Assembly: GCA_963768975.1 (NCBI GenBank)
Contig: CAVYKB010000020.1
Span: 310,001-374,000 of the forward strand
Reading direction: 5' to 3'
Length of the DNA: 64,000 nt
DNA from: CADCTB01 sp963768975
GTDB lineage: Bacteria > Actinomycetota > Acidimicrobiia > Acidimicrobiales > AC-14
Positions within the stretch are counted from its first letter, which is position 1, and the number at the start of each line of letters is the position of its first letter. The position numbers were made by a program, and so were the translations under genes. This document shows, piece after piece, positions 24,311 to 32,065 of the stretch. The notes under the pieces were generated by a model. It saw only the letters and a list, made by a program, of their open reading frames with translations, searched no databases and was not told where the DNA came from.

Positions 24311-24793
24311 ATGCGGTGCCCGAAATGCGCGAGCCTCGACGACAAGGTGGTCGACTCGCGCCTGGCCGACGACGGCGTGGCCATCCGGCGCCGGCGGGAG
24401 TGCCTGGCGTGCGGCCGGCGGTTCACCACCTTCGAGCGCGTCGACGAGGTCGGCCTGGTGGTGGTGAAGCGGTCGGGGGTCCGGGAGCCGTTCCGCCGGG
24501 ACAAGATCGTCGCCGGCGTGCGGGCCGCCTCCAAGAACCGGCCGGTCAGCCCCGAGCAGCTCGAGGGCCTGGCTGGCGACGTCGAGGAGGCGCTCCGCCT
24601 CGAGGGCTCAGAGGCCAGCAGCGCCCGGGTGGGGGCCATCGTCCTGGAGCGGTTGCGGGCGCTCGACGAAGTGGCCTACCTGCGCTTCGCCAGCGTCTAC
24701 AAGAGCTTCGAGGCACCGGGGGACTTCGAGCGCGAGGTGCTGGCCCTCAGCCAGAGCGAGCCTTCGCCCCCTTCTCCACCGCCGGTCGACTGA
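24311..24793 (+). CDS. nrdR: Transcriptional repressor NrdR
   Basis: 160 residues. NrdR is an ATP/dATP-sensing repressor of ribonucleotide reductase genes. The N-terminal zinc ribbon has MRCPKC and ECLACGRRF; the ATP-cone follows (VVVKRSGVREPFRRDKIVAGVRAA...). The start at MRCPKC is the family standard. It lies directly upstream of nrdJ, its likely target, with an NrdR-box-like palindrome between them. Confidence 0.97.
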   Translation: MRCPKCASLDDKVVDSRLADDGVAIRRRRECLACGRRFTTFERVDEVGLVVVKRSGVREPFRRDKIVAGVRAASKNRPVSPEQLEGLAGDVEEALRLEGSEASSARVGAIVLERLRALDEVAYLRFASVYKSFEAPGDFEREVLALSQSEPSPPSPPPVD

Positions 24794-24866
24794 CGTCCAC
24801 AGGGTTGCTCCCCTAGCCGTCCACAGGCCGGGCTGCGTACGTTCGGCCCGTGTCGCGAAGCAATGG

Positions 24867-24895
24867 TTGACACGGTAGAATGACGGTGATGTAAT
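24867..24895 (+). promoter_or_regulatory. nrdJ promoter
   Basis: TTGACA at 24867-24872, a 17-base spacer and TGTAAT at 24890-24895: a near-perfect housekeeping promoter, the best in the window. It is about 100 bases upstream of the nrdJ ATG, leaving a leader that contains the NrdR-box-like palindrome. Confidence 0.8.
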
Positions 24896-24926
24896 TCCTT
24901 CCCCTGGGGGCGGAGACGGGCAGCCA

Positions 24927-24942
24927 CCACAACATCTTGTGG
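24927..24942. promoter_or_regulatory. NrdR-box-like palindrome upstream of nrdJ
   Basis: CCACAACATCTTGTGG has exact 6-base arms (CCACAA/TTGTGG) around CATC and resembles the CACA/TGTG-armed 16-bp NrdR boxes of other bacteria. It lies about 32 bases downstream of the -10. It can also form a longer hairpin through flanking GGCAG/CTGCC. A second box at the usual spacing is not visible, so assignment to NrdR is inference from the neighbouring nrdR. Confidence 0.55.
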
Positions 24943-24995
24943 TCTGCCGCGCCCCGTGTGCCCTAGGGAGAACTCGATCAGGGAGGCAATGCCGT

Positions 24996-27731
24996 ATGGC
25001 GATGGCGCCGGAGCAGACGGGGATCGGCATCCGCCGGCACTTCACCACCGAGGGGGCCCACCCCTACGACGAGGTGGTCTGGGAGAAGCGGGATGCCCGC
25101 ATCACCAACTACCGCGACGGTGTGGTGGCCTTCGAGCAGCTCGGCGTGGAGTTTCCCACCGGCTGGTCGCTGAACGCGGCCAACATCGTCGCCCAGAAGT
25201 ACTTCCGCGGCACCCCCGGCTCGCCCGAGCGTGAGCAGTCCCTCCGCCAGGTCATCGACCGGGTGGCCGACACCATCACCGCCTGGGGCACCAAGGACGG
25301 TTACTTCGTCGACGACACCGAGGCCGAGGCGTTCCGGGCCGAGCTGAAGCACCTCGTCGTCCACCAGAAGGCCGCCTTCAACTCTCCCGTCTGGTTCAAC
25401 ATCGGCGTCAAGGGCGAGCCGCAGCAGGCGTCGGCCTGTTTCATCCTGGCCGTTGACGACACCATGCAGTCCATCCTCAACTGGTACGTCGAGGAAGGCA
25501 CGATCTTCAAGGGCGGCTCGGGGTCGGGCATCAACCTGTCCAACATCCGCTCGTCGTACGAGTACCTGAAGGGCGGCGGCACCGCCTCCGGCCCGGTCAG
25601 CTTCATGCGGGGCGCCGATGCGTCGGCCGGCACCATCAAGTCGGGCGGCAAGACCCGCCGGGCCGCCAAGATGGTCATCCTCAACGCCGACCACCCGGAC
25701 ATCGAGGACTTCATCTGGTGCAAGGCCATCGAGGAGCGCAAGGCCCGCGTCCTGCGCGACGCCGGCTTCGACATGGACCTCGACGGCAAGGACAGCCACT
25801 CCACCCAGTACCAGAACGCCAACAACTCGGTCCGGGTCACCGACGAGTTCATGCAGGCCGTCGTCGACGACGCCGACTGGCACCTGCGGGCGGTGAAGAG
25901 CGGGGAGCCCCTCCGCACGGTCAAGGCCCGCCAGCTGTTCCGCCAGATCGCCGAGGCCACCTGGGAGTGCGCCGACCCCGGCATGCAGTTCGACACCACC
26001 ATCAACCGCTGGCACACCGCGGCCAACACCGGCCGCATCAACGGGTCCAACCCGTGCAGTGAGTACATGCACCTCGACAACTCGGCGTGCAACCTGGCCA
26101 GCCTCAACCTGCTGAAGTTCCTCGGCGACGACGGCACCTTCGACGTCGACGGGTTCAAGGCCGCGGTCCAGGTCGTGTTCACGGCCCAGGAGATCTTGGT
26201 CGGCAACGCCGACTACCCGACTGAGAAGATCGGCGAGAACGCCCGCCGGTTCCGCCAGCTCGGCCTGGGCTACGCCAACCTGGGCGCCATGCTCATGGCC
26301 CTCGGCCTGGCCTACGACTCCGACGCCGGCCGCACCTGGGCCGCCGCCATCACCTCGCTGATGACCGGCCACGCCTACGCCACCTCGGCCCGTACCGCGG
26401 CCCGCATGGGTCCCTTCGCCGGCTACACCGAGAACCGCGAGCCCATGAACCGGGTGCTGCGCATGCACCGGGACGAGTCCCGTCGTATCGACGACAGCCT
26501 GGCCACCCGCGAGCTGGTCAGCGCGGCGCAGGAGGCGTGGGATTACGCCGTCGAGTGGGCCGAGGACTGGGGCGTCCGCAACTCGCAGGCCAGTGTTCTG
26601 GCGCCGACTGGAACTATCGGCCTGATGATGGACTGTGACACCACCGGCATCGAGCCCGACCTCGGCCTGTGCAAGACCAAGAAGCTGGTCGGCGGGGGCA
26701 CGATGTCCATCGTCAACCAGACGGTGCCCCGGGCTCTGCGCCGGCTGGGGTACTCACCCCGGCAGGTCGAGGAGATCGTCGCCTACATCGACGAGCACAA
26801 GACCATCCTCGGCGCCCCGCACATCGCCGCCGAGCACCTCGATGTCTTCGCCTGCTCGATGGGCGACAACGTCATCCACTACCTGGGCCACGTCCGCATG
26901 ATGGCCGCCGTCCAGCCGTGGATCAGCGGGGCCATCTCCAAGACGATCAACATGCCGGAGTCGGCCACCGTCGAGGAGATGGAGCAGCTCCACATCGACG
27001 CCTGGCGCATGGGCCTCAAGGCGGTCGCGGTCTATCGCGACAACTGCAAGGTGGCCCAGCCGCTGTCCACCACCAAGAAGGAGGGGACGGTCACGCCGGT
27101 CCAGCCGGTGCTGGTGAAGCAGCCGGTGCGCGAGCGCCTGCCCCGCATGCGGGACTCCAAGACGTTCTCCTTCCGGGTGGCCGACTGCCACGGCTACGTC
27201 ACCGTCGGCCAGTACGACGACGGGCGGCCCGGGGAGATCTTCCTGCGGGTGGCCAAGCAGGGCTCCACCCTCGCCGGCATCATGGACGCCTTCGCCATCT
27301 CCGTGAGCCACGGCCTCCAGTACGGCGTGCCCCTCAAGGCCTTCGTCGACATGTACACCAACATGCGCTTCGAGCCCGCCGGCATCACCGACGACGCCGA
27401 GATCCGCTTCGCCAGCTCCCTGGTCGACTACATCTTCCGCCGGCTGGCGGTGGAGTACCTCTCCGCTGAGGAGCGGGCCGACCTCGGCATCCTCACCGTG
27501 GCGGAGCGCATGCAGCCCACCCTGCCCGGCGTCGAGGAGCTCACCACGCCTACGAGCACGGGCTCAGAGATCGTCCCCGACCCGGCGGCCCACCAGGCGC
27601 CGGCGGCCCAGCTCACCATGAGCCCGGCCGCCTCCGACGCCCCGTACTGCTATGTGTGCGGCGTCGTCATGCAGCGGGCCGGCGCCTGCTTCGTCTGTAG
27701 CGGCTGCGGCACCACCAGCGGCTGCTCCTGA
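24996..27731 (+). CDS. nrdJ: Vitamin B12-dependent ribonucleoside-diphosphate reductase (class II)
   Basis: 911 residues. It reduces ribonucleotides to deoxyribonucleotides using adenosylcobalamin. The barrel contains the substrate and radical motifs NPCSEYMH, DNSACNLASLN and VLAPTGTIGLMMDCDTTGIEPD; the C-terminus ends in the redox-active CYVCGVVMQRAGACFVCSGC cluster. The ATG at 24996 was chosen over an upstream in-frame start because GGGAGG lies 9 bases before it and family members begin nearby. No class I genes are in the window; the B12 enzyme is common as sole or main reductase in soil actinomycetes. Confidence 0.96.
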   Translation: MAMAPEQTGIGIRRHFTTEGAHPYDEVVWEKRDARITNYRDGVVAFEQLGVEFPTGWSLNAANIVAQKYFRGTPGSPEREQSLRQVIDRVADTITAWGTKDGYFVDDTEAEAFRAELKHLVVHQKAAFNSPVWFNIGVKGEPQQASACFILAVDDTMQSILNWYVEEGTIFKGGSGSGINLSNIRSSYEYLKGGGTASGPVSFMRGADASAGTIKSGGKTRRAAKMVILNADHPDIEDFIWCKAIEERKARVLRDAGFDMDLDGKDSHSTQYQNANNSVRVTDEFMQAVVDDADWHLRAVKSGEPLRTVKARQLFRQIAEATWECADPGMQFDTTINRWHTAANTGRINGSNPCSEYMHLDNSACNLASLNLLKFLGDDGTFDVDGFKAAVQVVFTAQEILVGNADYPTEKIGENARRFRQLGLGYANLGAMLMALGLAYDSDAGRTWAAAITSLMTGHAYATSARTAARMGPFAGYTENREPMNRVLRMHRDESRRIDDSLATRELVSAAQEAWDYAVEWAEDWGVRNSQASVLAPTGTIGLMMDCDTTGIEPDLGLCKTKKLVGGGTMSIVNQTVPRALRRLGYSPRQVEEIVAYIDEHKTILGAPHIAAEHLDVFACSMGDNVIHYLGHVRMMAAVQPWISGAISKTINMPESATVEEMEQLHIDAWRMGLKAVAVYRDNCKVAQPLSTTKKEGTVTPVQPVLVKQPVRERLPRMRDSKTFSFRVADCHGYVTVGQYDDGRPGEIFLRVAKQGSTLAGIMDAFAISVSHGLQYGVPLKAFVDMYTNMRFEPAGITDDAEIRFASSLVDYIFRRLAVEYLSAEERADLGILTVAERMQPTLPGVEELTTPTSTGSEIVPDPAAHQAPAAQLTMSPAASDAPYCYVCGVVMQRAGACFVCSGCGTTSGCS

Positions 27732-27741
27732 GCGAGCCCCG

Positions 27742-27779
27742 CGAACCGGGATGTGAGGTCCGCCTCGCATCCCGGTTCG
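27742..27779 (+). terminator. Strong hairpin terminator after nrdJ
   Basis: CGAACCGGGATG and GAGG pair with CCTC and CATCCCGGTTCG around a TCCG loop, with a single T/G mismatch: a 17-position stem beginning 10 bases after the nrdJ stop. No U-tract follows. Confidence 0.8.
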
Positions 27780-27794
27780 GTCCGGGCTAGCCCG

Positions 27795-28137
27795 TCAGCC
27801 GCCGGCTGACTGGAGCCCGTCAGTCGACCTAGAACTCAACGGCCTCAAGGAAATGTTGGCGTGGTCGTCGAGGGCCAGAATGGTGATCTTGTGGAAGCCT
27901 GGGAGCCACCCCTTCGTCTTCGAGGAGGCAGTACGCAGCGAAGTCAGGCTGGTCGTCGGTCACGGTGAAGACGAGGCCGACGTAGATGCCGGAGAGCATG
28001 TTCCAGTCGAGCGTCCCGTCGGCCCCCGTGACGACCGGGTTGCGCCGGTTGGACGGAGAGAGCACCGTGGCCCCCTCGGGCGGGGGCGTGAACGGGCCCT
28101 GAACTGCTACGCCAAAGATGTGTCGGGCAAAGGCCAA
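27795..28137 (-). pseudogene. Frameshifted hypothetical gene
   Basis: From ATG 28137 the frame reads a plausible protein (TLDWNMLSGIYVGLVFTVTD, DQPDFAAYCLLEDEG) and then turns into low-quality sequence, stopping at 27829. Dropping one base from the GGGG run near 27910 restores GWLPGFHKITILALDDHANI, running to a stop at 27795. The composed protein of about 113 residues looks continuous, so a one-base insertion (mutation or sequencing error) is likely. Family not recognised; no signal peptide. Confidence 0.45.
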
Positions 28138-28576
28138 GGCCTTTCGGACTCACTGCGTGTGCCGCTGGCATGCAGCCAGGGGGCGATGCATTGCTCGCCG
28201 GCGCCGACGGCGCGGTCAAGGGCTCCGCCTCGAGAAGGTCGCACCCATCTGCGCCAAGTTCGTGCACGACATCGAAGCAATTCGCGTGCCCAAGACCATG
28301 GCTGAGTTCAACTGGTACCTCCACCGCAGCACCGAGCTGTACAACGCGTTCGTGACCGAGGTCAAAGCTCTGCCCATGCCGCGTGGCGACGAACCCAGGA
28401 TCGCCGAGCTGGCCAAGGAAACAACCGATCTCGGCAGCAAGTTGCGGGAATTGGGCGGGGCGGCCATCAACGGTGACGTGAAGCGGATGAAGATCATCGA
28501 GAAGGAGGGTGACGCCCTCGCCGATGCGGTGGACGCCAAGTTCGCCGCCTATGGCTTCAGCAACTGCGGGGCGTAG
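28118..28576 (+). CDS. Hypothetical helical protein, N-terminus probably degraded
   Basis: The part from about 28235 (APICAKFVHDIEAIRVPKT, AEFNWYLHRSTELYNAFVTE, ...KFAAYGFSNCGA) resembles small exported four-helix proteins of actinomycetes that end in a Cys-Gly pair. The first 40 residues in this frame (RCIARRRRRRGQGLRL) are not a signal peptide, whereas a neighbouring frame offers ALLAGADGAVKGSA. Either the true start is internal or the N-terminus has been frameshifted. Next to another frameshifted gene, decay is plausible. Function unknown. Confidence 0.5.
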   Translation: MCRAKAKAFRTHCVCRWHAARGRCIARRRRRRGQGLRLEKVAPICAKFVHDIEAIRVPKTMAEFNWYLHRSTELYNAFVTEVKALPMPRGDEPRIAELAKETTDLGSKLRELGGAAINGDVKRMKIIEKEGDALADAVDAKFAAYGFSNCGA

Positions 28577-28593
28577 GGCGGAAGCACCTCGGC

Positions 28594-29718
28594 TCAGGGG
28601 CTCGGGTGTTCGTGGCGGATCCAGGACGCCAAGAGCGGGTCGATGATGGACCCGCGCTCGTCGACCACGCTGCGCTGTTCCAGCACCTCGCGGGCGGCCG
28701 TCGCCGACCCCCCGCTCAACCTGAGCCGGTGGGCGGCAGAACCGAAGAGCGGCTCTCCCCACGCCACGAGGCGCAATGCCTTGCGGTGGTTTCCGCCGAT
28801 TCCGTTCCACACCGCCAGAAGCTCGGGCCGCACGTAGGTCAGTGCTGCGCCATAGGCCTCCCGCCATGCGTCGTCGTCGGCCTCCCCGCCGTCAGGGACG
28901 AGGTTCCACAGATGATGCGCCAGGAGGTTGAGCCGCTGGGGGTGCCCTGCCGCTGCCTGGACAAGTGATGCGAGCGCCGGCCCGATGCTTCGGCCGGTCG
29001 AAGTGAACTGGTCAGAGACGTAGTCCGCCGCCACCGACGCCGGCAGGGGGCCGAGCTCGAAGCGCTCAGCCTGACCGAACAACGGCGCGGCCCGCTCGGA
29101 GAACAGGCCGCGCAACAGGCCCTGCTCCGAGCCGGAGAAGAGATAGGACACCACGTCGCGGTGATGCTGGATCTGCGAGCGGAGCACGGCGTCGGCCTGC
29201 CACACGTCGGCGATGGCCTGGAACTCGTCGAGCACCACCAGCACCCGCGTACCCGTGCGGCTGGCAGCCTGCGGTGGCAACGCCAGAAGCGCCTCCAGCG
29301 TTTGGGACGGGGGGCTGTCCTCGGACCGGAAGATGCCGTTCCCGATGTCGATGCCGAACCTGGCGCCCGCCGCCCGCAAGCCGCCCTCAGCCACGCCGGC
29401 CAGGGCTCTGAGCAGCGCGGTCCGCACCTTGGTGTGGTTCAGGTCGGCGAGGGCCGCGGCGAGCCGCCGGCTGATGTCGTCCATGCTGAGAACGCCCTGG
29501 AGGTCGCAGACGACCACGGCCAGGTCCTTGTCCGCCCGACAGTCGTGAGCGAGGCGACCGATCACGCTCGTCTTCCCGAACCGTCGGGGGCCGTAGAGCA
29601 GGCAGAAACGACCGTGGGTGGCGCGGTCACGCAACGCCGCCAGCTCGGCGGCACGACCGGCGAGCTGTGCCGGCGGCACCGGTCCGTCGAACACAAAGGG
29701 AGACGTCTCGACCTGCAC
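28594..29718 (-). CDS. AAA/STAND-type ATPase (archaeal ATPase-like)
   Basis: 374 residues. Walker A GPRRFGKTS (residues 43-51), Walker B VLVVLDEFQ (around 170) and a sensor-like FSGSEQGLL are clear; the rest includes a lid-like helical domain (ALASLVQAAAGHPQRLNLLAHHLWNL) and a winged-helix-like end (SGGSATAAREVLEQRSVVDERG). Such ATPases occur in mobile and defence contexts, often alone, with unknown targets. GTG start with -10-like TACCCT exactly 7 bases upstream (29731-29726), predicting a leaderless message. It sits between a decayed gene and a DUF222/HNH gene. Confidence 0.78.
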   Translation of the reverse strand: MQVETSPFVFDGPVPPAQLAGRAAELAALRDRATHGRFCLLYGPRRFGKTSVIGRLAHDCRADKDLAVVVCDLQGVLSMDDISRRLAAALADLNHTKVRTALLRALAGVAEGGLRAAGARFGIDIGNGIFRSEDSPPSQTLEALLALPPQAASRTGTRVLVVLDEFQAIADVWQADAVLRSQIQHHRDVVSYLFSGSEQGLLRGLFSERAAPLFGQAERFELGPLPASVAADYVSDQFTSTGRSIGPALASLVQAAAGHPQRLNLLAHHLWNLVPDGGEADDDAWREAYGAALTYVRPELLAVWNGIGGNHRKALRLVAWGEPLFGSAAHRLRLSGGSATAAREVLEQRSVVDERGSIIDPLLASWIRHEHPSP

Positions 29719-29813
29719 ATCCGCCAGGGTACTCGCCTGGGCGGAGCTATGACCTCCGTCTTAGCGGGGGTGATAGCTCCGCCGTGCCGAGCATCTGGGC
29801 TGCGCGTCGTCGT

Positions 29814-31115
29814 TCAGGCCGCCGGCTCCTGGAAGGAGACCGCATCGGCGTCGAGCCGTTCGCCGGTGGGGTGCGTCCACGCCCCGACCGGGATGCCGAG
29901 GTCACCGGCGGCGGCCTCGATCGGCCGGCGGGGCGGCACCGGCCGGCCACAACCGTCGAGCCGGTAGCCCCGATGGTCGGTGAAAACGACGCCATCGGGA
30001 TCGTCGGCGTTGCCCTGTATGCCCAAATGGCCGAGGTGATGTAACCGGTGATGCCGGCGGCACAACGCCAGCAGGTTCGGAGTGTCGGTGGACCCGCCGT
30101 CCTCCCAATGGGTGACGTGGTGGATATGCAACCAGCGGCTCCGGTCACATCCCGGCACCCGGCATCCCCGGTCACGCTCCTCGATCACCATCCGGGTGCG
30201 CTCGGGGACGGTGCGGAAGGCCCGGCCCACGCTGACCGGCTTGCCGCCGGCCTCGATCACGGGGCGAATGCGGGCATCGCAGCCCACGAAGCGACGCAGG
30301 CCGTCGCTCAGCCCCGGGCCCAGGTGCAGGTGGGCGCCGGTGTGCCCGTCGGCCTCGGTGCCCACGTGCAGCAGGACCATGTGGCGCTCGTGGTGAGGGC
30401 GCTGGACGGCGCCGGCCCCCAGCGAGCGCTCGGCCATGGCCACGAAGGCGTCGGCCCAGCTCACGCGGTTCGGCGAAGCGGGCCGGTCGGGAAGGGTACG
30501 AGGGGCGGGGTCGACCTCGCCGGCCCGGAACAGCTCGTCACGGGCTGCCATGAGTGCCCGCTCCACCAGGGCGCCCTCGTCGGGAGGAAGCTCCGCCGAC
30601 AGCCGCCATGAGCCGGACTCGGTCTGGCCGAAGCTGACGCTGCGGGGCTCCTCCGGCGGCGTCGGTTGGGCCGGCTCGGGCTTGTCGGGCTCGGCCGGCG
30701 CTTCGGCGAAGGGGTAGCTGCCCAGGACCCGGCGCAGCTGGGTGACCGTGGCCGCCCGGGCCAGGTCGGCCACCTGGGCATCGACGCCGGCGGAGGCGTG
30801 GCGCACGATCACGGCCACCTGGTCCTCGCACAGCTCCCCGGCCTCATGAGCCGCGCTCGTCACCGGCAGCTCGGCCCGCCGGCGGGCCATGCTCAGCAAT
30901 GACCGTGCCCGGGCCGGCGAGACGCCGCAGTGCCAAGCCACCCACTGGCTGGCCGAGTGGATGCCGGCGACCTGCCAGGCCCCGGACTCGAGCACCTCGG
31001 ACAGGAGACTGACCAGGCGACCGGTAGCCGCATTGATCACGCCGCAGGTGCGGGCGATTTCGGCTTCCAGCTTGCCGGCTCCTGGCTCCCGATTCCGCTC
31101 CTCCACGCCTTCCAT
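29814..31115 (-). CDS. DUF222/HNH endonuclease-domain protein (13E12-type)
   Basis: 433 residues from ATG 31115. The N-terminal DUF222 domain (LSEVLESGAWQVAGIHSASQWVAWHCGVSPARARSLLSMARR) is followed by a C-terminal HNH nuclease motif (CRVPGCD, HIHHVTHWEDGGSTDTPNLLALCRRHHRLHH), all metal ligands present. The family is abundant in actinomycetes; 13E12 repeat genes of M. tuberculosis are LexA-regulated. Here a promoter TTGTAT-17-TACAAT has a perfect SOS box in its spacer. GTG 31106, three codons on, is exactly 7 bases from the -10 and may be the true leaderless start. Confidence 0.88.
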   Translation of the reverse strand: MEGVEERNREPGAGKLEAEIARTCGVINAATGRLVSLLSEVLESGAWQVAGIHSASQWVAWHCGVSPARARSLLSMARRRAELPVTSAAHEAGELCEDQVAVIVRHASAGVDAQVADLARAATVTQLRRVLGSYPFAEAPAEPDKPEPAQPTPPEEPRSVSFGQTESGSWRLSAELPPDEGALVERALMAARDELFRAGEVDPAPRTLPDRPASPNRVSWADAFVAMAERSLGAGAVQRPHHERHMVLLHVGTEADGHTGAHLHLGPGLSDGLRRFVGCDARIRPVIEAGGKPVSVGRAFRTVPERTRMVIEERDRGCRVPGCDRSRWLHIHHVTHWEDGGSTDTPNLLALCRRHHRLHHLGHLGIQGNADDPDGVVFTDHRGYRLDGCGRPVPPRRPIEAAAGDLGIPVGAWTHPTGERLDADAVSFQEPAA

Positions 31116-31142
31116 TGTATCGAACACAAGTTCGATATACAA
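31114..31142 (-). promoter_or_regulatory. Promoter of the DUF222/HNH gene
   Basis: Minus strand: -35 TTGTAT (31142-31137), 17-base spacer, -10 TACAAT (31119-31114). The -10 ends 7 bases before GTG 31106. The spacer is filled by an SOS box. Confidence 0.65.
31120..31135. promoter_or_regulatory. SOS box of the DUF222/HNH gene
   Basis: TCGAACACAAGTTCGA: exact inverted arms TCGAAC/GTTCGA around ACAA, matching CGAAC-N4-GTTCG. It occupies the -35/-10 spacer, so LexA would block transcription and DNA damage would release it. Confidence 0.85.
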
Positions 31143-31359
31143 CCGCATATGCGCAATTACGTCGCGATCGCGACCGCACTGCGTACGTCTGGTTGAGCAA
31201 TCTGCGCCCTCTGTGCACACTCGGCTCACCGTAAGCGTGGACCTGGAGGCGGCCGTCGCCGCCGGAGGGCACCCTCGAACCCGGCCCGCCAGGTTCGCCT
31301 CCTGCGGGTGCTCGCCGGAGGCGAAGGCGGTCGGGCAGCTGTGCGGAGGTCCGAGGCGA

Positions 31360-31822
31360 CGGACGCGCAAGACGCGCGTGTTCCTGGCCGACCACCACGG
31401 CGATGCTGCGATCGACAAGATCCGGCACAACAAGCTCATCACCGCCGCCGATGTCGCGGCGCTCCAGCGGGTCCTGGTCGACAGTGGGGTGGGATCGGAT
31501 GCCGACCTTGACCGGGATCGAGAGGAAGCCGGCAGCTTCGGGCTGTTCATCCGCCGCCTGGTGGGCCTCGACCGTGGCGCCGCGAACGACGCCTTCGCCG
31601 GCTTCCTCGACGACAAGCGCGACAACGCCAACCAGATCGAGTTCGTCAACCTCGTTATCGACGAGCTGACCCAGAACGGCGTGATCGAGCCCCGACGGTT
31701 TCTATGAGTCGCCGTTCACCGACCTGAACCCGCAGGGGGTCGATGCCCTCTTTGAATCCGGCGATGTCGACCGCCTCCTCGACGTCGTCGCCGAGGTTCG
31801 CCGGCGAGCGGAGGCGGCGTGA
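31360..31822 (+). pseudogene. C-terminal remnant of a type I restriction endonuclease subunit, frameshifted
   Basis: FLADHHGDAAIDKIRHNKLITAADVAALQRVLVD, then GLFIRRLVGLDRGAANDAFAGFLDDKRDNANQIEFVNLVIDELTQNGVIEP, match the C-terminal domain of HsdR-type R subunits. That frame stops at 31707; continuing one base out of phase from 31703 gives YESPFTDLNPQGVDALF and a natural end at 31822, again as in HsdR tails. The helicase and nuclease parts are absent (only about 150 of over 900 residues remain), and no hsdM or hsdS is visible. This is a dead restriction locus. Confidence 0.72.
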
Positions 31823-32034
31823 GCGACGATCGGCCGACTGCCCGTGCGGGGGCCATCGCCCAGTGGAGCGCCGGCGAGCAAGGGGAGCGAGGCGCCGGCC
31901 ACGTCGCCTATGTCGACCGGGTCAACACCGACGGCACCGTGGTGGTCTCGGAGTTCGACTGGGACGGGGAGTTCAGGTACTCCCAGCGCCCGACGGTCCG
32001 TGCCTCTCGCTACATCCACGTCCAGGATCTGTAG
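31819..32034 (+). pseudogene. Fragment of a CHAP-domain protein
   Basis: 71 codons from GTG 31819. AGAIAQWSAGEQGERGAGHVAYVDRVNTDGTVVVSEFDWDG...SRYIHVQDL matches the second half of CHAP amidase domains, with the His of GHVAYV. The part carrying the catalytic cysteine and the signal peptide is missing, so it cannot be a functional peptidoglycan hydrolase by itself. It abuts the hsdR remnant directly, marking a rearrangement junction. Confidence 0.6.
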
Positions 32035-32065
32035 CTCCTGCGCCCCTGACGCGTAGCGTGCGGGC

